64,000 bases of DNA. Source: BD2-11 sp965115885 (lineage in GTDB: Bacteria > Gemmatimonadota > Gemmatimonadetes > Longimicrobiales > Gaopeijiaceae). The first letter of the stretch is position 1; each line of letters starts with the position of its first letter. A model generated the notes under the pieces. It had not been told where the DNA came from and searched no databases. It saw nothing but the letters and a program-made list of their open reading frames with translations. This document shows, one piece after another, positions 24,690-34,147 of the stretch. The position numbers and the translations under genes were made by a program. Where the stretch lies: positions 806,001-870,000 of the forward strand of contig OZ220479.1 in NCBI GenBank assembly GCA_965115885.1. Direction: 5' to 3'.

Positions 24690-27587
24690 ATGATCGCCAG
24701 GAGCCGAGATGGCGACGGCTGGCCCTATCCGGGAGCGCGCTGGTGGAAGTTCGACTTGCACACGCACTCGCCAGCTTCGGATGACTACGGAGGTGGGGGG
24801 GACGTCGGGTCGCGCGACATCGCGCCGACCGAATGGTTGCTTGGATTCATGCGGGCCGAGATCGACTGCGTTGCGATAACGGACCACAACTCTGGAGAGT
24901 GGATCGACAAATTGAAGGATACGCTCGAAAGAATGGAGCGCGACCGGACTGCGGGCTTTCGACCCTTGTACTTGTTTCCAGGCGTGGAGCTGAGCGTCAA
25001 CGGGGGATTCCATCTCCTCGCGATCCTGGACCGGGATGCAACCACTTCGGATGTCGACGCGCTGCTGGGTGCGGTCAGATACAACGACTCCAAGGGGAAG
25101 AGCACTGGAGTGACCATAAAGTCGGCCGTCGAGGTGGTGAAGGCCGTGCTGGAGGCGGGAGGCATCCCCATTCCCGCCCACGCGGACCAGCGGAAAGGTT
25201 TGCTCCGTGTGCAGCGGTCCGATAGTGGGCGGTCGACCGAGATCGATGCCGGCACGGTAGCGCAGGTTCTGGACTGCGATGAGATTCTCGCGATGGAGAT
25301 CGTCGATTCCGATTGGCGAAAGCCGGGGATTTATCGAGACCGAGAGATCGAGTGGACCGAAGTGCTGGGATCGGATTCCCATTGCCCCGACGGCGACGGT
25401 GCGCGGACGCTTTTCCCCGGTTCACGCTACACATGGGTGAAGATGGGGACTCCCCCGTCGATCGAAGGGCTACGGCTGGCGTTGCTCGACGGCAAGGGGT
25501 TTTCCGTCAAACGGAGCGACGTGGGCTCTTTCGATCCGCTTGCCGTACCGGAACACTTCATCGATTCGATCGAGATTGACAAAGCGCGCTACATGGGGCG
25601 CCCCCAGTCCGCGACCCTCCGTTTCAGTCCGTTCCTCAATGCGATCGTGGGTGGTCGAGGAACGGGGAAATCCACGGTCGTCCACGCCTTGAGGCTCGGA
25701 GCGAGAAGGGAGTCCGAAATTCTGAATCTTGAAGAAAAGAGCATTCCCCGGTCCACCTTCGAGGCCTTCGCGAAGATCGCGAACAAGGGCCGCTTCGGGG
25801 ACGGTGCATTGACCAGCAAGACTTGCGTAAGGTGGACGGTCGTGCGCGACGGAGTCGGGCACCGCATTACGTGGCGGGCGGACGGGAGTGGCTTGACCGT
25901 CGAAGATCGAAACCGGGACGGCGAGTGGATAGCGTCGTCTTCCCAGTCCGTCGCTCCGCAGCGTTTCCCCGTGCGAATCTTCAGTCAGGGACAGATCGCG
26001 GAACTGGCAGGCGGAAGTCGACCTGCGTTGTTGCCTTTGATCGACGAAGCCGCGAACGCTTCAGCGCTCGTAGCCCGGTTGAGCGAAGCGCGCGATGGAT
26101 TTTTCGCATCCAGGGCGCATCTTCGAGAACTCGAAGGCAAGCTGAAGCAGCAAGACGACCTCATGGTGGAATGGCAGGATGTCGAACGCAAGATGAGTCG
26201 TTTCGAAGAACGTGAACGCTCCGAAGTTCTGAGGACTTACCGGCATCGAGCTCGCCAAGAGGCGGAGATCGACCGCAGGTTCGAATGGGTCGACGGCGTG
26301 GTTCGAAGCATCAATGCTTTGGCCATCGAACTCCAGCCGGAAGATTTGTTCGATGGACTGCTGAACGATTCCGAAGCTGATCGCTATTACCGCGAAGCAC
26401 TGGGTGCGTTGGAAACCGCCGTAGAAACTGCGGCGCGGAAATTGAAGAGAGAGGCGGAGCGCTTGCATGAAATCACCGTGAACCAACGCCGAATTCTGTC
26501 CAATAGCTCTTGGCGGAAAGCGGCGGACGAGGCCATGGCCATGTACGAGGATCTGGTTGGCAAGCTACGGCCAACGGACGTTGTCGATCCGAGCGAATAC
26601 CAGCGATTGGTCCAACAACGCCAACGGATCCGCGAGGACCGGAATAATCTGGAGTCGAAGGAGGAGGAGCGTCAACGGCGGGCGACCGAATCCAAATCGC
26701 GTCTGCGCGAGGTTCTGAAGGCCCGCCGGTCGATCAGCGATGCACGTGACGAGTTTCTCTCCGCCGCGCTGGCTCGCAACGACTTCGTTCGAATTTCGAT
26801 ACGGCGGTACGGCGACGACGCCCGTGTGATCGAACGGTCGCTACGGAGAGCGTTGGACGTATTGGACAACCGGTTCGAGAACGACATCCTGATCTTCGAG
26901 GAAGGACGACCGAAAGCCGGGGTCGTGGCGGAACTTCTTCGGGATCTGACTACGGATTCCTCGGAACGCGGGACTGAGCTGGAACGTCGACTGGAGAAGC
27001 TCAAAAATCGATTGGAGAGTGCATGCCGCGGTTGCGGTGGTTTCGGCGGACATTTCAACAACTACCTGGAACGTACATTCGCGAACGATCCCGCTTTTCT
27101 CGACAGGCTGTGGACATGGTTCCCCGAGGATGGCCTGCACGTTGAATACAGTCGCACCGGCGACGGCAGTGGTTTCCGACCGATCGGTCAGGCGTCCGCG
27201 GGCCAACGGGCTGCGGCAGTACTGGCATTCCTTCTGACGCACGGCACCGAACCGCTGGTGCTCGATCAACCGGAAGACGACTTGGACAACCGTTTGATCT
27301 ACGATCTGATCGTTCGTCAGCTTCGAGAAAACAAGCTGAGGAGACAGATCATCGTCGTCACCCACAACCCCAACATCGTGGTGAACGGCGATGCGGAGAT
27401 GTTGCATGCCATGAGTTTCGCCGCAGGTCAGTGCTCGATAGCGGAAGCCGGAAGTCTCCAAGAACGGTCCATCCGCGAAGAGGTGTGCCGGGTGATGGAA
27501 GGAGGTCGCGAGGCCTTCCGGTCACGTTACCGTCGCTTGGGACTCGCGTCGCTCGATGGCCGTGATTTCGATGGCCGGAGAAACTGA
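24690..27587 (+). CDS. PHP-domain phosphoesterase fused to an SMC/ABC-type ATPase
   Basis: A 965-residue protein. Residues 18-235 form a PHP domain with all metal-binding motifs intact: H24-T-H26, T64-D65-H66, E100, H164 and D229-S-H231. From about residue 310 an SMC/RecF-like ATPase follows, with Walker A GGRGTGKST (321-329), a long charged coiled-coil region (about 440-770), a CxxC at 779-782, the ABC signature SAGQR (836-840), Walker B LVLDQPEDDLD ending at D866 and an H-loop VVTHNPN with His892. PHP domains of this kind are metal-dependent nucleases or phosphoesterases, and such fusions occur in bacterial genome-defence loci (family knowledge). ATG 24690 has GGAGG 9 bases upstream. Its stop shares a base with the next start. 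GC content and codon choice are lower than in the core genes, suggesting transfer. Confidence 0.88.
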   Translation: MIARSRDGDGWPYPGARWWKFDLHTHSPASDDYGGGGDVGSRDIAPTEWLLGFMRAEIDCVAITDHNSGEWIDKLKDTLERMERDRTAGFRPLYLFPGVELSVNGGFHLLAILDRDATTSDVDALLGAVRYNDSKGKSTGVTIKSAVEVVKAVLEAGGIPIPAHADQRKGLLRVQRSDSGRSTEIDAGTVAQVLDCDEILAMEIVDSDWRKPGIYRDREIEWTEVLGSDSHCPDGDGARTLFPGSRYTWVKMGTPPSIEGLRLALLDGKGFSVKRSDVGSFDPLAVPEHFIDSIEIDKARYMGRPQSATLRFSPFLNAIVGGRGTGKSTVVHALRLGARRESEILNLEEKSIPRSTFEAFAKIANKGRFGDGALTSKTCVRWTVVRDGVGHRITWRADGSGLTVEDRNRDGEWIASSSQSVAPQRFPVRIFSQGQIAELAGGSRPALLPLIDEAANASALVARLSEARDGFFASRAHLRELEGKLKQQDDLMVEWQDVERKMSRFEERERSEVLRTYRHRARQEAEIDRRFEWVDGVVRSINALAIELQPEDLFDGLLNDSEADRYYREALGALETAVETAARKLKREAERLHEITVNQRRILSNSSWRKAADEAMAMYEDLVGKLRPTDVVDPSEYQRLVQQRQRIREDRNNLESKEEERQRRATESKSRLREVLKARRSISDARDEFLSAALARNDFVRISIRRYGDDARVIERSLRRALDVLDNRFENDILIFEEGRPKAGVVAELLRDLTTDSSERGTELERRLEKLKNRLESACRGCGGFGGHFNNYLERTFANDPAFLDRLWTWFPEDGLHVEYSRTGDGSGFRPIGQASAGQRAAAVLAFLLTHGTEPLVLDQPEDDLDNRLIYDLIVRQLRENKLRRQIIVVTHNPNIVVNGDAEMLHAMSFAAGQCSIAEAGSLQERSIREEVCRVMEGGREAFRSRYRRLGLASLDGRDFDGRRN

Positions 27588-28876
27588 TGTACGACAGCAA
27601 CAAGGAGCTCTTGGACCACATAGCTCTCGGCGAGACCACGTTCTTGGAATTCAAGGAAGTGCGGTTCAAACGAGGTCGAGTGACGGGACCCGCCGAGGCG
27701 AATCTAGCGGACGAACTGGCTGCGTTCGCGAACAGCCAAGGCGGCGTCTGTCTGCTTGGGGTGAGCGACCGCCCGCGGGAGGTCGTGGGCATCCCGCTCG
27801 ACCGCCTCGACAGCGTGGTCGGTTTCGTCCGGCACGTCTGCGCCGAACTGATCGAACCAACTCTGAACGCCATAATCGACCGCCTCTGGTTGCCGAACAC
27901 GGCAGGGGAGAAGGTGGCGGTCGTCAAGATCGAGATCAGGAAGAGCCTGTTCGTGCACCGGAGTCCGTCGGGGTATCTGCATCGGCTGGGCGACGAGAAG
28001 CGGACCATGCCTCCGGACCATTTGGCGCGGCTGTTCCAGCTACGAAGCCAGACGCTGATGATCCGATTCGACGCGCAGGTGGTTTCGTCCGCCACCGTGG
28101 AGGCGCTCTCGCCCGATCTTTGGAAACGATTCCGCACTTCGCGAACCCGGAACGAACGGGACAACCTGCTTTCGAAACTCAGCATGGCGCGGAAGGACGA
28201 CGACGGCGTATTGAGGCCGACGGTGGCCGGCGTTCTCATGGCGGCTTCGGATCCCCGGCGCTGGCTGCCCAACGCTTTCATCCAAGCGGTCGCCTACAGG
28301 GGAACCCGGATCCAGCCACGAGGCGCGAGAGAATCCTATCAACTCGATGCCGCCGACATATCCGGTCCGTTGGACGTCCAAGTGGAGCAGGCCTGCCGGT
28401 TCGTCGGCAGGAACATGAAGGTCGCCGCTTTCAAGAACTTCGGACGCGAGGACCGTCCTCAGTTCGACATGACGGCGGTATTCGAGGCGGTCGTCAACGC
28501 GGTGGCGCACCGCGACTACTCCATTCACGGTTCGAAGATTCGGTTGCGGCTCTTTGCCGACCGCCTCGAACTCTACTCCCCCGGGGAGATTCCAGGCACT
28601 AGCGATCCGGAAAAACTGCTCTACACCCAATTTTCCCGAAACGAAGTCGTCAGCAGCCTTCTCGCCCGTTGTCCGGTGCCGGTCGACGTTTCCTGGCTGG
28701 TCACCGACCGGAGGACGTTGATGGACAGGCGCGGGGAAGGGATGCGCATCATCGTGGAGAACAGCTTCGAAGTGTCGGGGCGGCGGCCCGAGTACGGGAT
28801 GGCTGGAGCCTCGGAGTTTCTCGTGACGATCTACGGCCCTTCGGAAGAAGAAGGCGGACGCGCATCCCCCGCTTGA
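27587..28876 (+). CDS. Schlafen AlbA_2-type protein with a GHKL-like ATPase domain
   Basis: A 429-residue protein. The N-terminal AlbA_2 (Schlafen-like nucleic-acid-binding) domain spans about 8-150, with GETTFLEFKE and the motif LADELAAFANSQGGVCLLGV. The C-terminal HATPase_c_4 domain has its N-box in FEAVVNAVAHRDYS (E300, N304, D310) and a G-box RRGEGMRII (381-389). This architecture is common in proteins called 'ATP-binding / putative DNA-binding', often in accessory or defence loci; substrates are mostly unknown. The ATG overlaps the PHP-ATPase stop by one base (TGATG), so the two are translated together and probably act together. Composition is somewhat AT-richer than the core. No third gene, integrase or toxin is adjacent. 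Confidence 0.88.
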   Translation: MYDSNKELLDHIALGETTFLEFKEVRFKRGRVTGPAEANLADELAAFANSQGGVCLLGVSDRPREVVGIPLDRLDSVVGFVRHVCAELIEPTLNAIIDRLWLPNTAGEKVAVVKIEIRKSLFVHRSPSGYLHRLGDEKRTMPPDHLARLFQLRSQTLMIRFDAQVVSSATVEALSPDLWKRFRTSRTRNERDNLLSKLSMARKDDDGVLRPTVAGVLMAASDPRRWLPNAFIQAVAYRGTRIQPRGARESYQLDAADISGPLDVQVEQACRFVGRNMKVAAFKNFGREDRPQFDMTAVFEAVVNAVAHRDYSIHGSKIRLRLFADRLELYSPGEIPGTSDPEKLLYTQFSRNEVVSSLLARCPVPVDVSWLVTDRRTLMDRRGEGMRIIVENSFEVSGRRPEYGMAGASEFLVTIYGPSEEEGGRASPA

Positions 28877-29280
28877 AGCGGTGCGGATTCGGCCGTCCGG
28901 CATCCGCTCCGCCCGCCCCCGCAGCGTCTGTTTGGCGGCTAGCCGACGCTTGCTCTATCTTGTCCGGCTGATGCCGGGCGAGATCGCTCGCCTGCGGATC
29001 TCCAACAACCCGTCTTCATCGTGAGCGATGCCAGCAGAGCAGCAGGCCGGGCTACGCGGGAGCGTCCGAACTCGGACGCGGCGACGTTTTCCCCGCCAAT
29101 CCGCGTCCCGTCGCCGCCAGTCCGGGGGTGCCGTGGCCGAGGACGCGCTCACTCCGGCTTGGCCCGCACCGGCGGTTGCTCCGAGGACCGGATCGCGCCC
29201 GGGGCATGGGGCGCGTCCGACGCGCGTCGTCGAAATCGTCCGCGCGGCCTCCAGTGCCGCGTAGGCCCGGCTCGGTTCGG
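28877..29280. other. Intergenic region between the ATPase pair and the LRR lipoprotein
   Basis: About 400 bases. Short forward frames (for example 29028-29264) are Arg/Ala-rich and not recognised. The lipoprotein frame is open from GTG 29128, but that segment is highly basic and lacks signal-peptide character, so I treat it as untranslated leader. A promoter candidate lies at 28932-28961. Confidence 0.4.
28932..28961 (+). promoter_or_regulatory. Weak promoter candidate for the LRR lipoprotein
   Basis: TTGGCG (28932-28937) and TATCTT (28956-28961) are 18 bases apart; the -10 reads on as TATCTTG. It would give a long leader of about 310 bases before the chosen GTG start at 29281. Confidence 0.3.
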
Positions 29281-32200
29281 GTGAGGGCCACGGGTCCGGG
29301 GCGACGCCGGTCGTCCCCCTTGCATCTGTTTGCCCTTCTGTGCCTAGTCGCCAGCTGCGGAGAGGACGCGCCCACCGCACCCGCCGCCAAGGAGCCCCGA
29401 CTGGTGGCCACGACGGTGACCTTGGAGCCTTCGTCGGCGATTCTGCACGCGCTCACCGACACGGTCCGCGTCGTCCCCACGGTGCTGGACCAGAACGGTC
29501 AGGTCATGACCGGGGCTCCGGTGAGCTTCACTTCGACCGACGCCTCCGTGGCGACGGTGGACGACCGGGGTCTGGTGAAGTCGGTGGGAGACGGGAGCGT
29601 GGTGGTGACGGCTTTGAGCGGGGCGACGGTGGGCAATTCGATCGTGCTGGTCGAGCAACGAGTGGCTACGGTGCGAGTGTCGCCCGACACGGCGGCGCTG
29701 GCCGCGGTCGGGGACACGTTGCGGCTGAGGGCGGAGGCGCTCGACTCGAGGCAGCAGGCGGTGAAGGGCGAGCACGCGTTCGAGTGGTCGAGCGACGAAC
29801 TCGCGGTTACGGTCGACGCGACCGGCTTGGTGACGGCGGCGAGCAACGGGAGCGCGGTGGTGACGGCCACGCTCGGGGCCGTGTCCGGCCGCGCGGCGGT
29901 GACCGTGGAGCAGAGCGTGACGGAGGTGCGCGTGTTGCCCAGCCTCGTCACGCTCTTCGCGGTCGGCGACACGGTCGAACTCGAAGCTCGGGCGCTGGAC
30001 GCGAACGGGGAGACGGTGGCGGACGTCGAGTTCGAGTGGTCGGGCGACGGCGCCGCAGTGCGCGTGGATTCCTCCGGTCGAGTGATCGCGGTGCGCGAAG
30101 GAAACGGAGTGGCGACCGCCACCTACCGCGGGACGATCGCGGGAAGCGCGGCGGTGACGGTGAATCCGCTCGCCGGCGCCGACCGGGACCGCGCGATATT
30201 GGAGACGCTCTACGACGCGACCGGCGGTCCTTCCTGGATCGACAACGCGAACTGGCTCACCGAGGCGCCGTTGGAGGACTGGTACGGGGTCGGAACCGAC
30301 GCCCAGGGCCGGGTCGTGGAGATCTCGCTCGTCGCGAACAACCTGACGGGCTACATCCCCCCCGAACTCGGGCGGCTCGAGGAGCTCAGGGAGCTTCGAC
30401 TCGATGCGACGTCGGTCTACGTCACATGGTGCTATCGGCCGTTCACTCCTCCCGAAGCGGATGCGCGAAACTCGGGCGTCGGCGCCGGATTCGAATCCGC
30501 AGGCCGGGCCGAAGGTCCGTATTCGCTTTCGTGGGCCATGCACGCCGCGGAGGGCCGGACGCACGGAGTCGAGTTCGGCGCCGGGGGAGTCCGCGCGTCG
30601 CGCGCCGTGGCCGCCGGCGCGCGGCGCGACGGGCGCCGGCTGGCGGGTCGCATCCCTCCCGAACTCGGAGACCTTACGAACCTCGAGACGCTCTCCCTCG
30701 ACCTGAACGCCCTGTCCGGACCGATCCCGCCGGAGCTGGGCGGGCTCGCCAACCTCAGAACGCTGTCGCTCGCGCGAAACCGGCTGACGGGCTCGCTCCC
30801 GCCCGAGCTGGGCGACTTGACCCGTCTCGAGAGGCTGAACCTCGCCGTCAGCTACGACGTTTCGCTGACTCCCCCTACACCGCGGCACGTGTTGTCCGGA
30901 CCGATCCCGCCCGAGCTGGGAAAGCTCGTCAACTTGGAGGAACTCAACCTCAAGGGGCACAAGTTCACCGGCTCGCTCCCGCCCGGGTTCGCAAGCCTCG
31001 CGGAGTTGCGGTATCTCGCCCTCACGTGCAACGCGCTCGTCGGCCCGATCCCCCCGGCACTCAGGCGACTCCGCGGCCTGCGTCATCTGGACCTGTTCGG
31101 CAACCAGCTCGAGGGCTGGGTTCCCGAGTGGCTCGGCCAGCTGTCCGACCTCGAACACCTCGACTTCGGCAGCAACCACCGCCTGATCGGACCCATCCCC
31201 CCGAGGATCGGCAGGCTGACCCGGCTGATCAGGCTGGGTTTCGGGTCCAACCGGCTTTCCGGTCCCATCCCGGCGGCCTTCGGAAACTTGACCAACCTGG
31301 AAAGCCTCGGGCTAGGCGACAACCGGCTGGCCGGCGCGCTTCCCGCCCGATTCGGAGAGCTGACGAACCTCCGAAGCCTCTCGGTGTTCCGGAACCCGGA
31401 CCTCGCCGGGTCGCTTCCTCGGGAGCTCATGCAGGCCCCGTTGAACAATTTCGATTGGCGGGGGACTGGCTTGTGCGCCCCGCGGGACCGCGCGTTCCAG
31501 AGCTGGCTGGCCGACATTCCGAGCCATCGAGGGGAACGCGACTGCACGCTCCCTCCGCCGGAGGTTCTCGCCGCGTTCTTCGAAGCGACCGGGGGGGTGG
31601 CCTGGACGGACAACGCGAACTGGCTCACGGACGAACCCGTGTCCTCTTGGTTCGGCGTGACCGTGGAGGACAGTCTGCTCGTCGGGCTGGAACTCCCCGG
31701 GAACGGGCTGGCGGGCACGCTCCCTCCCGCGATCGGAGACTTCGTGGACCTGAAGCGCCTCGACTTGGAAGGAAACGAGCTGTCGGGCGAACTGCCCGCG
31801 GATCTCGAGAACTTGACGCGACTCGAAGACCTCGATCTGTCCGACAACGCTTTCTCGGGGCCTGTCCCGCGCGGAATTTCGGGGATCGAGCCGCTGAAGC
31901 GCCTGGATCTGTCCGGCAACGGAATGCGGGGCGCGCTCCCGGGCGGTTTCGCGAATCTCGCGTCGCTGTCGGACTTCGACTGGAGCGAGAGCGGGACGTG
32001 CGCCCCGGAGGTGGAGTGGTTCCAGAAATGGCTCGCTTCGGTCGCGACTCGTTCCGGACCGATCTGCGAGGGTCCTTTCTCGCTTTCGGTCGCGGACGCG
32101 CACCTGTCCCAGGCGACCCAGGGCGTTGGCGGCGACGTTCCGCTCATCGCGAGGCGGCCCGCGATGGTGCGGGTGTTGGCGACCGCGGACCGGGCGAACG

Positions 32201-33546
32201 GGTACCGTCCGAACGCCCGGGTCGCGTTCCTGCTGGACGGGCGCGAAATGCACGCGGTCGAGATGACGCTCGGCTCGTCCCGCGGCGTCGCCGAGCATTC
32301 CCCCGGACAACCGGACCAGTGGTACCGTGCGGTGGTCCCCGACGGCGTACTGGTCCCGGGAGTCGAGATGGCGGTGCGCATCGACCCCGACAGCGTCGTG
32401 CCCAGGACGGCGATGGACGAAGTGCGTCTGTCCTTGGACGTGCGCGAGCTCCCCCCCCTGGAACTGACCATCGTGCCCGTCGTCACGGGATCCATGAAGG
32501 ACGCGGATGTGCGGGGATGGGTCCAGGACTCCGGCGATTCGCCCGTGGAGTTCATGCGCACGGTGCTGCCGGTCGGAGAACTCGAGCTGACCCTTCGCGA
32601 TCCCCTCGTCGTCGCCGCCGAACCCTCCGCCGAGAGAGGCACCGAATGGCTCGCGATCGTCGAGGACATCCAACTGATCCGGAAAAGCGAGGGCGGCCGG
32701 GGATACTGGTATGGCGTGGTGAATCGCGAAGGAGACGAGGGCATCCGCGGGATCGCCCTTGTCGAGGGCCGGGTGAGCCTCGGCGTTCCCCACGCCGAGG
32801 TCTTCGCGCACGAGCTGGGGCACAGCATGAGCCTCATGCACGCACCGTGCGGGAATCCCTGGCAGGTGGATCCCGACTTCCCCTACCGCGACGGCAGCAT
32901 CGGCGTTCTCGGCTACGACCACCGGTCCGGGGGTCTGGTGGATCCTTCGACGCCCGACCTGATGTCCTACTGCCATCCGCAGTGGATCAGCGACTACAAC
33001 TTCAGAAAGGCGCTGGAGTATCGGATCAGGGAGGAGACGCGTCCGCACGCGTTGGCGGCCGCCCAAGAAGCCCCCAGGGGCAGTCGGCTGTTGCTTTGGG
33101 GCCGCGTCAGCTCGGAGGGCGAGCTCCATCTCGATCCCGCGTTCGTTCTCGAAGCCCCGGCCGCGTTGCCGAGGAAGCCCGGCCCGTACCGGATCGAAGG
33201 CGTAGACGGGGATGGCGCGAGCGTGTTCGCGCTGGACTTCGAGATGCAGACGGCCTCGGAGGGCGGCGGCAGCTTCGTCTTTCTCGTCCCGTTCGCCGAA
33301 GATCGCTTGGGTTCGCTCGATCGTGTCGTGCTCTCGGGACCCGAAGGTTCGGCGGCACTGGACCGGCATGCGCCGACACAGCCGATGGTCATCGCGATCG
33401 ACCGGGAGACCGGGCGGATTCGGTCGATCCTGCGGGGCGAAGCGGCCGCAGCGGCTATCGTCGGAGTCGCTGCGGACGCGTCCTCCGGAACCGGGTCCCG
33501 CGAGCGCGTGCTGGTGAGCACCGGACTGCCTGGGCCCGTCCCCTGA
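29281..33546 (+). CDS. Lipoprotein with Big2 Ig-like repeats, leucine-rich repeats and a metzincin-type protease domain
   Basis: A 1421-residue protein. The GTG at 29281 gives a normal lipoprotein signal, with basic N-terminus, hydrophobic LHLFALLCLVAS and lipid-accepting C26. Three Big2 Ig-like domains occupy about 37-298. Leucine-rich repeats of the plant-like LSGPIPPELGxLxNL type follow, in a first block to about 770 and a second (with a repeated 'DATGGPSW...NANW' type cap, here EATGGVAWTDNANW) to about 930. The C-terminal third contains a zinc protease site H1177-ELGH1181-SMSLM-H1187 with a likely Met-turn PDLMSYC near 1225, as in metzincins. It probably acts outside the cell. A proteolytic role in feeding or interaction is inference. 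No clear Shine-Dalgarno is seen. Confidence 0.85.
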   Translation: MRATGPGRRRSSPLHLFALLCLVASCGEDAPTAPAAKEPRLVATTVTLEPSSAILHALTDTVRVVPTVLDQNGQVMTGAPVSFTSTDASVATVDDRGLVKSVGDGSVVVTALSGATVGNSIVLVEQRVATVRVSPDTAALAAVGDTLRLRAEALDSRQQAVKGEHAFEWSSDELAVTVDATGLVTAASNGSAVVTATLGAVSGRAAVTVEQSVTEVRVLPSLVTLFAVGDTVELEARALDANGETVADVEFEWSGDGAAVRVDSSGRVIAVREGNGVATATYRGTIAGSAAVTVNPLAGADRDRAILETLYDATGGPSWIDNANWLTEAPLEDWYGVGTDAQGRVVEISLVANNLTGYIPPELGRLEELRELRLDATSVYVTWCYRPFTPPEADARNSGVGAGFESAGRAEGPYSLSWAMHAAEGRTHGVEFGAGGVRASRAVAAGARRDGRRLAGRIPPELGDLTNLETLSLDLNALSGPIPPELGGLANLRTLSLARNRLTGSLPPELGDLTRLERLNLAVSYDVSLTPPTPRHVLSGPIPPELGKLVNLEELNLKGHKFTGSLPPGFASLAELRYLALTCNALVGPIPPALRRLRGLRHLDLFGNQLEGWVPEWLGQLSDLEHLDFGSNHRLIGPIPPRIGRLTRLIRLGFGSNRLSGPIPAAFGNLTNLESLGLGDNRLAGALPARFGELTNLRSLSVFRNPDLAGSLPRELMQAPLNNFDWRGTGLCAPRDRAFQSWLADIPSHRGERDCTLPPPEVLAAFFEATGGVAWTDNANWLTDEPVSSWFGVTVEDSLLVGLELPGNGLAGTLPPAIGDFVDLKRLDLEGNELSGELPADLENLTRLEDLDLSDNAFSGPVPRGISGIEPLKRLDLSGNGMRGALPGGFANLASLSDFDWSESGTCAPEVEWFQKWLASVATRSGPICEGPFSLSVADAHLSQATQGVGGDVPLIARRPAMVRVLATADRANGYRPNARVAFLLDGREMHAVEMTLGSSRGVAEHSPGQPDQWYRAVVPDGVLVPGVEMAVRIDPDSVVPRTAMDEVRLSLDVRELPPLELTIVPVVTGSMKDADVRGWVQDSGDSPVEFMRTVLPVGELELTLRDPLVVAAEPSAERGTEWLAIVEDIQLIRKSEGGRGYWYGVVNREGDEGIRGIALVEGRVSLGVPHAEVFAHELGHSMSLMHAPCGNPWQVDPDFPYRDGSIGVLGYDHRSGGLVDPSTPDLMSYCHPQWISDYNFRKALEYRIREETRPHALAAAQEAPRGSRLLLWGRVSSEGELHLDPAFVLEAPAALPRKPGPYRIEGVDGDGASVFALDFEMQTASEGGGSFVFLVPFAEDRLGSLDRVVLSGPEGSAALDRHAPTQPMVIAIDRETGRIRSILRGEAAAAAIVGVAADASSGTGSRERVLVSTGLPGPVP

Positions 33547-33727
33547 CATCGATGAGGAAGCGGGCCCGCGACCGGGAAGAAACACGTCGGCGCGGACATG
33601 CCGAACCCCATCGGATCGGGCGATGGCGGGTTCGGCAATTGATCCTCGAATCCGAACTGGGAAGGAGTGGACGACCAATGCACGAGCATGATCGGGCTTG
33701 CCCCCATCCTGTCCAACGAACGTGACC

Positions 33728-34147
33728 TCGGACGAGCGCTACGAAATAGAAGTCCGGGACGTGGCTCTGGGAACGCCGACCATGGCGATCCGGGAGTCGA
33801 ACCTCCGGAGGTATCCCGTAAGCGATTTGGACCGAAGCGAATACGAAAAACTTCAGCTGGACAACGCGAGCGACCGCCAGAGCGAGAGAGCTCTGCTCGA
33901 GAGTATCGAGTATCCGTCCTACAAACCTTCGCACGTCCGGCTGTTGATAGACGAAGTCGGGCGTATGTGGGTGCAAGAGGCGGATGACAGCAATGTATGG
34001 CGCATATTCCGAGCGGACGGCGTCGTGGAAGGCGTCGTCACGCTACCGGAGGGATTCGAGTTGCACGATGTGCGGAAGGATGAAGTGTTCGGCGTGCAAA
34101 CCATGACCCTCGATCACGTCGAGGTGCGTCGCTACTGCCACTTCTCG
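33728..34147 (+). pseudogene. Fragment of a six-bladed beta-propeller protein gene
   Basis: About 140 codons read SDERYEIEVRD, then YPSYKPSHVRLLIDEVGRMW, VVTLPEGFELHDVR and FGVQTMTLDHVEVRRY. This pattern (last blades, LVD..G.(L/M)WV, then 'LP.G....D(I/V)..D.V.GV...LDVE.VR.Y') is the C-terminal end of six-bladed propeller proteins frequent in Gemmatimonadota (recalled from memory). The N-terminal two-thirds are absent, no good start codon or ribosome site exists, and the usual stop after RxY is lost, the frame running on to 34366 in unrelated sequence. I read it as a decayed remnant. Confidence 0.5.

Noticed and set aside
27024..27035. CxxC in the PHP-ATPase as a Rad50-type zinc hook
   Set aside because: Cys779 and Cys782 lie after the coiled coil, near the C-terminal ATPase lobe, and not at the apex between the two coil halves.
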